From CAVZTA01 sp963778025 (GTDB lineage Bacteria; Chloroflexota; Limnocylindria; Limnocylindrales; CSP1-4), in contig CAVZTA010000005.1 of NCBI GenBank assembly GCA_963778025.1, positions 186,001-250,000 of the forward strand: a stretch of 64,000 bases of DNA, read 5' to 3'. Position 1 is the stretch's first letter; the number at the start of each line of letters is the position of its first letter. This document shows, in pieces, positions 31,136-39,658 of this stretch. The position numbers and the translations under genes are program-made. A model generated the notes under the pieces. It was not told where the DNA came from. It did no database searches and worked only from the letters and a program-made list of their open reading frames with translations.

Positions 31136-31176
31136 CACGACCGCCGGACGCGGAGGAGGTGCGTCCGGCGGTCGTG
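31136..31176 (-). terminator. Long perfect hairpin after the ECF sigma gene
   Basis: A 16-bp perfect stem, CACGACCGCCGGACGC (31136-31151) against GCGTCCGGCGGTCGTG (31161-31176), with a 9-nt purine-rich loop. It lies about 43 bp past the sigma stop in the minus direction and before the LuxR start. No T-tract follows; stems of this strength in high-GC genomes commonly act as terminators. Confidence 0.6.
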
Positions 31177-31218
31177 GTCAGGATGATCCGTTGCGGGGCC
31201 CGTCGACCCCGTGATGCG

Positions 31219-31758
31219 TCAGGCGGCGAAGCCCTCGGCGGTGAGGCGTGCCCGCAGCCGGCCGCGAGCGCGGCACAGGAGCGTGCGGGTCGCCAGCTGC
31301 GTCCGTCCGAGCCGGGCCGCGATCTCGGGTCCCCGATAGCCATGGGCGGCCATGAGGACGGCCGTGCGATCGGTCGGGTTGAGCTCGTCGAGCGCCTCGC
31401 GGAGCGCCTGATAGCGCTCGAGGTCGAGGGTCATCGCCTCGGGGTCGGGTTCGGCCTCCGGACGATCGAGCGAGTCCGCGAAACGGGCGGCCACCGCGGC
31501 GCGACGAGCACGGGACGTGGCGAGGTTCGCGGTGACGCGGAACAGCCACGCGGCGACGTTGTCGGGGGTCCGGCCGGCGCGCATCTCCCTGGCGAGCCGG
31601 AGGAAGGCCTCCTGCGCCAGGTCCTCGGCGGCGGCGTCCTCACGGACGAACGAGCGCGCGAACCGGGTGAGGGCGGCCACATGCTGGGCGTACATGTCGG
31701 CGATCAGCGTGTCGGAGGTCTCGGCCATCGGCCGGCCATCCGTCACTACGAGCTCCAT
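31219..31758 (-). CDS. ECF-family RNA polymerase sigma factor
   Basis: 179 residues from the ATG at 31758, which follows a GGGGAG site. Region 2: FVREDAAAEDLAQEAFLRLAR, with the typical DLAQEAF core. Region 4: LDELNPTDRTAVLMAAHGY and GPEIAARLGRTQLATRTLLCRAR. It contains one Cys near the end. No anti-sigma gene is adjacent. The next upstream gene on the same strand, 113 bp away, encodes a class III cyclase, so joint signalling is conceivable. The frame is open for a further 290 codons upstream, but that part is antisense or out of frame with the cyclase and not coding. Confidence 0.9.
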   Translation of the reverse strand: MELVVTDGRPMAETSDTLIADMYAQHVAALTRFARSFVREDAAAEDLAQEAFLRLAREMRAGRTPDNVAAWLFRVTANLATSRARRAAVAARFADSLDRPEAEPDPEAMTLDLERYQALREALDELNPTDRTAVLMAAHGYRGPEIAARLGRTQLATRTLLCRARGRLRARLTAEGFAA

Positions 31759-31871
31759 CCGGATCGACTCCCCTGTTCCCTGGTGTCGGTCATCTGCCGA
31801 CGCGTGCACCGTCGCCCTAAGGCGGCGGCGAGGGCATGGGGATGGAGCCCAGAACGATGGGCGCGACCGGC

Positions 31872-32708
31872 TTAGGCGGCAGCCGCCGTCGCGCCGGCGA
31901 TGCGCAGGTGGACGACCTCCAGCGGCTCGGTGCGACCCTGGACGGTGATCGGCCCGCGCTCGTCGGGCACGACATCGCGCGGCACGTGGTCCCAGCCGGC
32001 GGCACTCACGAGCAGCTCGCCCGGCCCGGCGATCCCACCCAGGCGCGCGGCCACGTTCACGGTGTCGCCCAGGGCCGTGAAGTCGAGCCGCTCGTCCGAC
32101 CCGATGACGCCCACGAACGCCTTGCCCGAATGCACCCCGGCGCCGACCCGCACGCCGGCCGCCGGGAGCTCCGAGGCCTCCACCGCGCGGATGAGGCTCG
32201 TCGCCGCCTCGATCGCCCGACCCGGGTGATCCTCGCCGGTGAGCACCGGGAGGAACAGGGCCATGACGCCGTCGCCCAGGAACTTGTCGACCAGGCCGTC
32301 CCGTTCCTCGACCGCCTTGTGGGCCATCCGGTACATGCGCTGCAGGTGCGCCCGGAATGTCGCCGCCCCGAGGCGCTCCGCGAGGCCCGTGGATCCGCGG
32401 ACGTCCGCGAACAGGACGCTCAGCTCGATGTCCGCGCCGCCCGGATGGTCGCGCAGGCTCGCGAAGCACAGGTTGCACATGAGCGGGTTCTTCTCGGACG
32501 GACCGTGCGAGATGACCTTCGTCACCACCTGGCCGACGCCGTGGAACGGCGCGGCGCACATCTTGCAGCGAGGTCCGTCCGGGAGGAGGCGCCAGGCACG
32601 CCGCAGCCGGGGAAGTGACGGATCGCTCCCGGTGAGCATGCGCTGCCACCGTTCCGAGCGCTCCTGGTCGTCGGCCTCCTCGTCGCGCAGCACGGGCGCA
32701 TCGTCCAT
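31872..32708 (-). CDS. Class III adenylate/guanylate cyclase with N-terminal zinc-ribbon
   Basis: 278 residues. N-terminal part has two CxxC pairs (GPRCKMCAAPFHG and PLMCNLCFASL), a single zinc-ribbon-like module, as in soluble bacterial cyclases of this type. The catalytic domain starts ELSVLFADVRGSTGLAERL (first metal Asp), continues LVDKFLGDGVMALF (second metal Asp in GDG), and ends with LDFTALGDTVNVAARL, which carries the transition-state Asn and Arg. A lone class III domain would work as a homodimer. Substrate choice (ATP or GTP) cannot be told with certainty. It may be cotranscribed with the ECF sigma gene downstream. Confidence 0.92.
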   Translation of the reverse strand: MDDAPVLRDEEADDQERSERWQRMLTGSDPSLPRLRRAWRLLPDGPRCKMCAAPFHGVGQVVTKVISHGPSEKNPLMCNLCFASLRDHPGGADIELSVLFADVRGSTGLAERLGAATFRAHLQRMYRMAHKAVEERDGLVDKFLGDGVMALFLPVLTGEDHPGRAIEAATSLIRAVEASELPAAGVRVGAGVHSGKAFVGVIGSDERLDFTALGDTVNVAARLGGIAGPGELLVSAAGWDHVPRDVVPDERGPITVQGRTEPLEVVHLRIAGATAAAA

Positions 32709-32720
32709 GGCGTGCTCAGC

Positions 32721-33846
32721 CTACGCGTCGGCCTTCGGCTCGTCAGCCCCGATCTCGACGTAGACCTTGATCGCCTCGTGGTCGTGCTCGAGGCGGTCGA
32801 GCATCTCGGCGTAGCCGGTGAGTCCGTCGATCCGCGTGGTGAGCAGCGAGCCCAGCCAGCCCGGGTGAGTCGCCTCCGCCCGGAGGAGATCCTCGACGCC
32901 CGCGACGAAGTCGTCGCGATGGGCGTTCACGGTGCCCACGATGACCTGGTTGCCGAGCACGATGCGCTGGTTGAGGAGGTCCGTGGGGAGCTCCGCGGTG
33001 CCGTCGCCGCTGGTCACCCCGGCGAGCACCAGGACACCATTCTTCGCGAGCGCCAGGATGGCGCCCAGCGCGAGCGGGCTGGACCCGGTGGCGTCGAACA
33101 TCAGGTCGAAGGGGCCGTATCGCTGCGCCAGCTGCGCCGAGGTCCATCGCCCCTGTCCAGACATACCGTGCGCCCAGCGCCTCGGCCAGCTCGCTGTTCC
33201 GGTAGGGCGGCTCGCGACGCGAGTAGACCGTGACCTCGAGCTCCCGGAGGCGCATCGCAAGGGTGGTCAGCAGGCCGATGCTGCCGGCGCCCATGACGGC
33301 TGCCCGGCGCGGCTGCCAGAGCTTCACGCGGCGCTGGATCTCGAAGGCCTGGCGGATGCCCTTCTCGGCGATGGACAGCGGCTCGAGGAGGACGGCGACC
33401 GGTTCGAGGGCCTCGGGGATGGGCACGAGGAAGCGCTGGTCGTCGACATACGCCTCGGTCAGGAACCCGTGCAACCGGTTGATGCCATGTTCGAGGTAGG
33501 TGTCGTCGGGTGACATGTCCTGCATGCCGATGCGATCGAGCAGCGACTCGCCGGGTCGTCGCACGGTGGCGACGACCAGCGTCCCGGGGACGAGCGATCC
33601 ATCGACTCGCGCACCGACCTCCCTGACCCGCCCGAGGCTCTCGTGCCCGATGACCAGGAAGTCAGCGCCCGGCGGCGCTTCGCCGTACTGCCCCTCGGCG
33701 ATCTCCCGGTCCGTCCCGTCGACGCCGACGCGGATGACGTCGACCAGCACGCCGCGGCCGTCCGGGATCTCGTCGAGCGAGGGCCGCGGGATCTCGCGGA
33801 GATGGGCCGAGTCGGCCTGCAGCGGATGGACGGCGATCGCCCGCAT
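32721..33846 (-). CDS. Zinc-dependent glucose 1-dehydrogenase-like MDR enzyme, one frameshift
   Basis: About 375 residues. The N-terminal half closely follows archaeal-type glucose dehydrogenases: VGVDGTDREIAEGQYG, DFLVIGHESLGRV with the GHE zinc/substrate residues, TVRRPGES, HGFLTEAYVDD and EPLSIAEKGIRQAFEIQRR. Then the NAD(P) Rossmann loop VMGAGSIGLLTTLAMRLR. The frame changes near 33150, and the C-terminal half continues in the other frame (GPFDLMFDATGSSPLALGA, NGVLVLAGVTSGDG, LGNQVIVGTVNAHRDDF). It would oxidise glucose to gluconolactone with NAD(P)+, the entry to a non-phosphorylated Entner-Doudoroff route. ATG 8 bp after the upstream stop. Confidence 0.85.
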
Positions 33847-33854
33847 CGAGCCGC

Positions 33855-34490
33855 TCAGCGATCGCGCGGGCGCAGGAGCGCACGGGCGGGGGCCCCGTCG
33901 GACCCGACGAGGCGCAATGGCAGGCACAGGAGCTCGTACGGTCCCGGCGCGACCGCTCGCAGGTCGGTGCCCTCGACGACGACGACCCCCGCACCCAGGA
34001 ACGTCCGGTGGGTCTCGACGGCGTCACCGAACGGGCCGATGGACAGGTAGTCGATCGCGATGAGCCGGACCCCACGGTCGACCAGCCAGCGTGCTGCGTC
34101 CGCCTCGAAGGCGAGGAAGTCACTGGAGAAGTCCGGGCGGGACCACAGATCGGAGTTCCGCGTCTTGAACAGCAGCCGCGTCTCGCCGGCCGGGATCGTC
34201 AGGCCGTCGAGATCCGCGGCCCGGATGGTCTCGCGCAACGCCGTGGCATCCACGACGAACGCCGCGCCCATGCAGGCGTCGAGGGGGATGTCCTCGGTGG
34301 CGGGCGCACCCTCGATGAAGTGGCGGGGCGCGTCGATATGGGTCCCCGTGTGGACACCCATGTCGAGCCGGCTGACGTTGCAGATGTCGCCGCGCGCCAT
34401 CGCGGACGCGAGTTCCCGGTGGTAGGTGGGGTCGCCGGAGAACACGGGCGTGTGCTCCGAGATGGGGACGCTGATATCGAGCCAGTCCAC
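33855..34490 (-). CDS. Cyclase-family (kynurenine formamidase-like) metal hydrolase
   Basis: 211 residues. The conserved metal motif HTGTHIDAPRHF is present, with the N-terminal DISVPISEHTPVFSGDP and the late AIDYLSIGPFGDAVETHRTFL segment of the family. Members hydrolyse amides or lactone-like bonds; kynurenine formamidase is the best-known example. The GTG at 34490 has GGAGG 6 bp upstream. Sits just upstream of the glucose-dehydrogenase-like gene (gap 8 bp), so it could act in the same pathway, for example on a lactone product (speculative). Divergent from the trehalose operon, with about 160 bp of shared upstream DNA. Confidence 0.88.
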   Translation of the reverse strand: MDWLDISVPISEHTPVFSGDPTYHRELASAMARGDICNVSRLDMGVHTGTHIDAPRHFIEGAPATEDIPLDACMGAAFVVDATALRETIRAADLDGLTIPAGETRLLFKTRNSDLWSRPDFSSDFLAFEADAARWLVDRGVRLIAIDYLSIGPFGDAVETHRTFLGAGVVVVEGTDLRAVAPGPYELLCLPLRLVGSDGAPARALLRPRDR

Positions 34491-34648
34491 GCGAACCTCC
34501 GATGCGCCGCCGAGCGAGCCGCAAGCCTCGATGATGCCCCCGCAGCTGGTCCTGTGACGGGACTGCAACCCGGCGAGCACCGCCCGCGCGGGTGCGTCGG
34601 ACGGGCCTGACCTACCCTGAGAGGCGTCCCCTCGACACGGAGTCGACC

Positions 34649-36877
34649 TTGACGAACCCGTCCGACCCCCGGGCGTCCTCGCCCGCGCTCCCGTCGCCCC
34701 TGCCTGCGGCGCGTCCCGACCAGCTCGATCCGCTGCCCGCCTCACGACCGGCGGAGCCCAACCCGATCTGGCCGGGTCGTCCGTACCCGCTCGGCGCGAC
34801 GTACGACGGCATGGGCACGACCTTCGCGATCCACTCGGAGGTCGCGGAGCGCGTCGAGCTGTGCCTGTTCGACGAGGCGACCGGAGCCGAATTGCGGCTG
34901 GAGCTGCCGGACACCTCCGGGTTCGTCCACCACGGCTACGTCCCGGGCATCTCGCCGGGTCAGCGCTACGGCTACCGCGTCCACGGGCCGTGGGCGCCCC
35001 ACGAGGGGCACCGCTGCAATCCCGCCAAGCTCCTCCTGGACCCGTACGCCAAGGCGATCCACGGCGACGTCCGCTGGGACGACGCCGTCTTCCCGTACCG
35101 GATGGGCGCCGAGGACGAGCCCGACGACCGCGATTCGGCGGCCCACGTCCCGCGTTCGGTGGTCATCAACCCGTACTTCGACTGGACCGACGACCGCGCA
35201 CCGCGCCGGCCGCTCAACGAGACCATCATCTACGAGGTCCACGTCAAGGGCTTCTCGATCCGCAACCCCGAGATCCCGGAGACGCTCCGCGGGACGTATG
35301 CGGGCCTGGCGCATCCGTCGTCGCTGCGGTATCTCGAGTCGCTGGGCGTGACGGCGGTCGAGCTGCTGCCGGTCCACCAGTTCATCCACCAGCGCCGGCT
35401 CATCGACATGGGCCTGCGGAACTACTGGGGCTACGACTCGATCGGGTTCTTCGCCCCGCACCACGGCTATGCCACGCCGGACCGCCTGGGCGAGAGCCCG
35501 AACGAGTTCAAGGCGATGGTCAAGACGCTCCATGCGGCGGGCATCGAGGTCATCCTCGACGTGGTCTACAACCACACGGCGGAGGGCAATCACCTGGGCC
35601 CGGTGCTGTCGTTCAAGGGGATCGACAACGCGGGCTATTACCGGCTGGTCGACGACGACCGGCGCTACTACATGGACTTCACGGGGACGGGCAACACGCT
35701 CAACGTCCGCAACCCGAACGTGCTGCGGCTGATCATGGACAGCCTTCGCTACTGGGTCACCGAGATGCATGTCGACGGCTTCCGGTTCGACCTCGCGTCG
35801 GCGCTCGCCCGGGAGCTCCATTCGGTCGACCGGCTGTCGGCGTTCTTCGACCTCATCCACCAGGATCCGGTGGTCAGCCAGGTGAAGCTCATCGCGGAGC
35901 CCTGGGACGTCGGCGATGGCGGCTATCAGGTGGGCAACTTCCCGGTGTTGTGGTCCGAGTGGAACGGCCGCTACCGCGACACGCTGCGCGACTTCTGGCG
36001 GGGCGAGCCGGGCACGCTGGGCGACGTCGGGTACCGCCTGACCGGCAGCTCCGACCTGTACGAATCGAACGGTCGCCGCCCCTTCGCCAGTGTGAACTTC
36101 GTCACCGCCCACGACGGCTTCACGCTCCGCGACCTCGTCTCGTACAACGAGAAGCACAACGAGGCGAACGGCGAGGACGGTCGCGACGGCGAGTCGCACA
36201 ACCGGTCGTGGAACAGCGGCGCGGAAGGCGACACGATCGATCCAGCCGTCCTCGCCATCCGTGCCCGGCAGCAGCGCAACTTCCTGGCCACGCTGCTCCT
36301 GTCCCAGGGCGTCCCGATGCTCCTGGGCGGCGATGAGATCGGCCGGACGCAGCACGGCAACAACAACGGCTATGCCCAGGACAACGAGCTCAGCTGGTTC
36401 GACTGGGCGGACGCCGATGCCGAGCTGTTCGAGTTCACGCGCCGGCTCATCGCGTTCCGCCATGCCCATCCGGTCCTCCGCCGCAAGCGCTTCTTCCAGG
36501 GCCGGCCGATCCACGGCGAGGAGATCGCCGACATCGAGTGGTACGCGCTCGACGGCTCGAAGATGAACGACGAGCAGTGGGGCGAGCGCATGGTCCGGTC
36601 CATCGGGCTGCTGCTCAACGGCGACGGCCTGCCCGATCGCGACGAGCGTGGCGCGCCGGTCCGCGACGACACGTTCTACGCGCTGCTCCACGCGGACCCG
36701 GACGGTGCCGAGGCGTGCATCCCGGGCGACCTCGGGACGATGTGGCGGATCGTCTTCGACACCGCCCACCAGGTGCCGTTCCCGGACCAGGGCGATCTCG
36801 TGCCGGCGGGTGCCGCGATCCCGATCGCGGGACGCTCGGTCATCCTGCTGCGTCGAGAGCCGCCCGCCGAGGGCTAG
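34649..36877 (+). CDS. glgX: Glycogen debranching enzyme GlgX/TreX
   Basis: 742 residues from the TTG at 34649, which has GGAG 6-7 bp before it; a GTG at 34592 would add 19 codons but lacks a ribosome site. GH13 isoamylase type: N-terminal CBM48-like part (YPLGATYDGMGTTFAIHSE), then VVYNHTAEGNHLGP, DGFRFDLASALAREL (nucleophile Asp), KLIAEPWDVGDGGYQ (acid/base Glu) and FVTAHDGFTLRDLVSYN (His-Asp pair). It cuts alpha-1,6 branches of glycogen or maltodextrin and supplies linear chains to TreY and TreZ encoded directly after it. Intact frame. Confidence 0.93.
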   Translation: MTNPSDPRASSPALPSPLPAARPDQLDPLPASRPAEPNPIWPGRPYPLGATYDGMGTTFAIHSEVAERVELCLFDEATGAELRLELPDTSGFVHHGYVPGISPGQRYGYRVHGPWAPHEGHRCNPAKLLLDPYAKAIHGDVRWDDAVFPYRMGAEDEPDDRDSAAHVPRSVVINPYFDWTDDRAPRRPLNETIIYEVHVKGFSIRNPEIPETLRGTYAGLAHPSSLRYLESLGVTAVELLPVHQFIHQRRLIDMGLRNYWGYDSIGFFAPHHGYATPDRLGESPNEFKAMVKTLHAAGIEVILDVVYNHTAEGNHLGPVLSFKGIDNAGYYRLVDDDRRYYMDFTGTGNTLNVRNPNVLRLIMDSLRYWVTEMHVDGFRFDLASALARELHSVDRLSAFFDLIHQDPVVSQVKLIAEPWDVGDGGYQVGNFPVLWSEWNGRYRDTLRDFWRGEPGTLGDVGYRLTGSSDLYESNGRRPFASVNFVTAHDGFTLRDLVSYNEKHNEANGEDGRDGESHNRSWNSGAEGDTIDPAVLAIRARQQRNFLATLLLSQGVPMLLGGDEIGRTQHGNNNGYAQDNELSWFDWADADAELFEFTRRLIAFRHAHPVLRRKRFFQGRPIHGEEIADIEWYALDGSKMNDEQWGERMVRSIGLLLNGDGLPDRDERGAPVRDDTFYALLHADPDGAEACIPGDLGTMWRIVFDTAHQVPFPDQGDLVPAGAAIPIAGRSVILLRREPPAEG

Positions 36878-36886
36878 GGGATCCCG

Positions 36887-39658
36887 GTGAGCACGCCGCG
36901 CGCGACCTACCGACTCCAGCTCCGGGATGGCGTCACGTTCGCCGACGCCGAAGCGGCGCTGCCGTATCTCGCCGCGCTCGGCGTGTCGCACGTCTACCTG
37001 TCGCCGATCCTCCAGGCGGCGCCGGGCAGCACGCACGGCTACGACGTCGTCGACCCGCGGCAGGTCGACGTCGCGCTCGGCGGCGAGGTCGCCTTCGAGC
37101 GCTTCTGCGCGGCGGCGCAGGCGGCGGGGCTCGGCGTGGTGCTCGACATCGTTCCCAACCACATGGCGATCGGCCCGGCGAACCCGTGGTGGTGGGACGT
37201 GCTCGCGAACGGCCGGGCCAGCCGCTACGCGGGTCATTTCGATGTCGAATGGGACCATCCCGAGCCCCATCTCCGGGACCGCATCCTGATGCCCATCCTG
37301 GGCGACCACTACGGACGGGTCCTCGAGGCCGGCGAGCTGCGGCTGCTGCGCGATGCGGGCGGGTTCGTCGTCCGGTACCACGAGCAACGGCTGCCGGTCG
37401 CCGTGCGGTCACTGGGCGAGCTGCTGCGCACCGCGGCGGCGCGGGCGTCGTCGGAGGAGCTCGGGTTCCTCGCCGATGCGGTCGACGACCTGCCGCAGGT
37501 CGATCCGGGCGATGCCGCCGCGGTCGCCCGGCACGACCGCGACGTGCGCGTGCTGGCGGCGCGGCTGGAGGCCCTGGCGGCAGAGCGGGTCATCGGTGAC
37601 GCGCTCGAAGCGGTGGTCGCGACGACCAATGCGGACATCGAGGCCGTCGACCGGCTCCTGGAGCGACAGGTCTATCGGCTCGCCTGGTGGCGCGCCGCGC
37701 GCCGGGATCTCGGCTACCGCCGGTTCTTCGACGTGACGACGCTGGTCGGCCTGCGCGTCGAGGATCCGCGGGTGTTCCGCGACACGCACGAGCTGATCCT
37801 GCGGTGGGTCGCGGACGGGCTGCTCGATGGCCTGCGCATCGACCACCCCGACGGGCTTCGCGACCCCGAGGGCTACCTCCGCGAGCTGCGCTGGGCGGCG
37901 CCGCGGGCATGGCTGGTCGTCGAGAAGATCCTGGGCCAGGACGAGGCGCTCCGGCCATCGTGGCCGGTCGCCGGCACCACGGGCTACGAGTGGATCGGCC
38001 GGATCACCCGCCAGCTGACCGAGCCATCGGGCGAAGCGCCGCTGCGCGCCCTCCACGCGCGGATCACCGGCGACGATCGCTCGTTCGACGAGATCGCACG
38101 CGAGGCGAAGCACACGGTGCTGCGGGACGTCCTGGGCAGCGAGCTGGCACGTCTCACGGCGTTGCTGCTGGACGTCCTGGAGCGGCACCGGCGGCATCGG
38201 GACCACACGCGCCACGACCTTCACGAGGCACTGGGCGAGCTGATCGCCGACCTGTCGGTCTATCGGACGTACATCCGCGGTCCGGAGACCGGCCCGGCAT
38301 CGTCCGGGTCGGCCGCCCGAGCGCTGGAGGTCGAGGCGGTCGCACCCGCGCCCGTGTCGGTGCCGGCGACACCGCCGGCGCCCGTGATCTCCCCGGAGGA
38401 CGAGGCGATCGTCGTGGAGGCCGTCGGCGCGGCGAAGGCGCAGCGTCCGGACCTGCCGGCGGACCTGTTCGATGCCATCGGCGACCTGCTGCTGTTCCGT
38501 CTCGGCACCGGCGACGCGGAGGCGGAGTTCGTGGCGCGCTTCCAGCAGCTCACCGGACCCGCGACCGCGAAGGGGGTCGAGGACACCGCGGTGTACCGCG
38601 ACCTGCGGTTGCTCGCGCTCGACGAGGTGGGCGTGGATCCGACGCGCTGGTGCGACCCGCCGGAGGCGCTGCACGCGGCGGCGGCACGCGCGCAGGACGC
38701 GTCCCCGGCCGCGATGCTGACGACGTCGACGCACGACACGAAGCGCTCCGAGGACGTCCGCGCGCGGTCGCTCGTCCTGACGACGATCCCCGACCGCTGG
38801 GCCGAGCGCGTCGACGCGTGGCTGGCGCGGCTGGCGCCCGTCCGCGACCCGCTGGTCGACGGTGCCGCCGCCTACCTGGTGCTCCAGACGCTGGTCTCGG
38901 CGTGGCCGATCGACGAGGACCGGCTCCGGCGGTACGTCGAGAAGGCGCTCCGCGAGGCGAAGCTCCGGACGTCGTGGACCGCGCCCGACGCACCGTACGA
39001 GGCCGCCGTCCTTGCCTTCGTGCACGGCGCCCTGGCCGACGCCGAGTTCCGCGATGAGGTGGACGCGTTCGTCACCGATGACCTGCTCGTGCCGGGCCGG
39101 ATCAATGCCCTGGCGCAGGCGGTCCTGAAGCTCACGTTGCCCGGCGTCCCCGACGTGTACCAGGGGACCGAGCTGTGGGACCTGTCGCTGGTGGACCCGG
39201 ACAACCGCCGACCGGTCGACCTCGGGTTGCGGGCAGCGCTCCTGCCGACGCTCGCGTCGTGCACGCCGGACGCGCTGCGGGCGTCGCTCGACGATCCGGC
39301 GGATCCGGGCATCGCCAAGCTGTGGCTCACGCACCGGGCGCTGGATCTGCGCGCACGTCGACCCGAGGCGTTCGGGGAGACCGCGTCGTACGCGCCCCTC
39401 CTGGTGACGGGACCGGAGCACGGCCCGTCCGCGCTGGGTTTCGCGCGCGGCGACGAGGCCGGCGAGGCCCAGGTCGCGGTCGTCGTGCCGCGGCCGTCGG
39501 CGGCGCCCGGTCGCGGCCCCGACCCGGCGGTGACCGTGGCGATCCCGGACGGCCGGTGGCGCGACGTGTCGACCGGCGCGCTCGTCGACGGCGGCGCCCG
39601 GTCCCTGCCCGAGCTGCTGACACCGTTCCCCGTGGCGCTGCTGGAGCGCTCGAGATGA
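36887..39658 (+). CDS. treY: Malto-oligosyltrehalose synthase
   Basis: 923 residues, intact, GTG start after an AGGGG site. GH13 family 26 features: ATYRLQLRDGVTFADAEA at the start, YLSPILQAAPGSTHGYDVVDP, LDIVPNHMAIGPANPWWWDVL, GLRIDHPDGLRDPEGYL (nucleophile Asp), VEKILGQDEALRP (Glu) and STHDTKRSEDVRARS (His-Asp). It isomerises the reducing-end alpha-1,4 bond of maltodextrin to alpha-1,1. An Ala/Pro-rich insert lies at about 470-500. Its stop overlaps the treZ start (ATGA). Middle gene of the TreX-TreY-TreZ operon. Confidence 0.95.
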   Translation: MSTPRATYRLQLRDGVTFADAEAALPYLAALGVSHVYLSPILQAAPGSTHGYDVVDPRQVDVALGGEVAFERFCAAAQAAGLGVVLDIVPNHMAIGPANPWWWDVLANGRASRYAGHFDVEWDHPEPHLRDRILMPILGDHYGRVLEAGELRLLRDAGGFVVRYHEQRLPVAVRSLGELLRTAAARASSEELGFLADAVDDLPQVDPGDAAAVARHDRDVRVLAARLEALAAERVIGDALEAVVATTNADIEAVDRLLERQVYRLAWWRAARRDLGYRRFFDVTTLVGLRVEDPRVFRDTHELILRWVADGLLDGLRIDHPDGLRDPEGYLRELRWAAPRAWLVVEKILGQDEALRPSWPVAGTTGYEWIGRITRQLTEPSGEAPLRALHARITGDDRSFDEIAREAKHTVLRDVLGSELARLTALLLDVLERHRRHRDHTRHDLHEALGELIADLSVYRTYIRGPETGPASSGSAARALEVEAVAPAPVSVPATPPAPVISPEDEAIVVEAVGAAKAQRPDLPADLFDAIGDLLLFRLGTGDAEAEFVARFQQLTGPATAKGVEDTAVYRDLRLLALDEVGVDPTRWCDPPEALHAAAARAQDASPAAMLTTSTHDTKRSEDVRARSLVLTTIPDRWAERVDAWLARLAPVRDPLVDGAAAYLVLQTLVSAWPIDEDRLRRYVEKALREAKLRTSWTAPDAPYEAAVLAFVHGALADAEFRDEVDAFVTDDLLVPGRINALAQAVLKLTLPGVPDVYQGTELWDLSLVDPDNRRPVDLGLRAALLPTLASCTPDALRASLDDPADPGIAKLWLTHRALDLRARRPEAFGETASYAPLLVTGPEHGPSALGFARGDEAGEAQVAVVVPRPSAAPGRGPDPAVTVAIPDGRWRDVSTGALVDGGARSLPELLTPFPVALLERSR

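Noticed and set aside
27896..31186. 1096-residue plus-strand frame
   Set aside because: Fully antisense to the LuxR-type gene, Arg/Pro/Gly-rich with no motif; long antisense frames are expected at this GC content.
34742..37387. 881-residue minus-strand frame over glgX
   Set aside because: Antisense shadow; no conserved motif.
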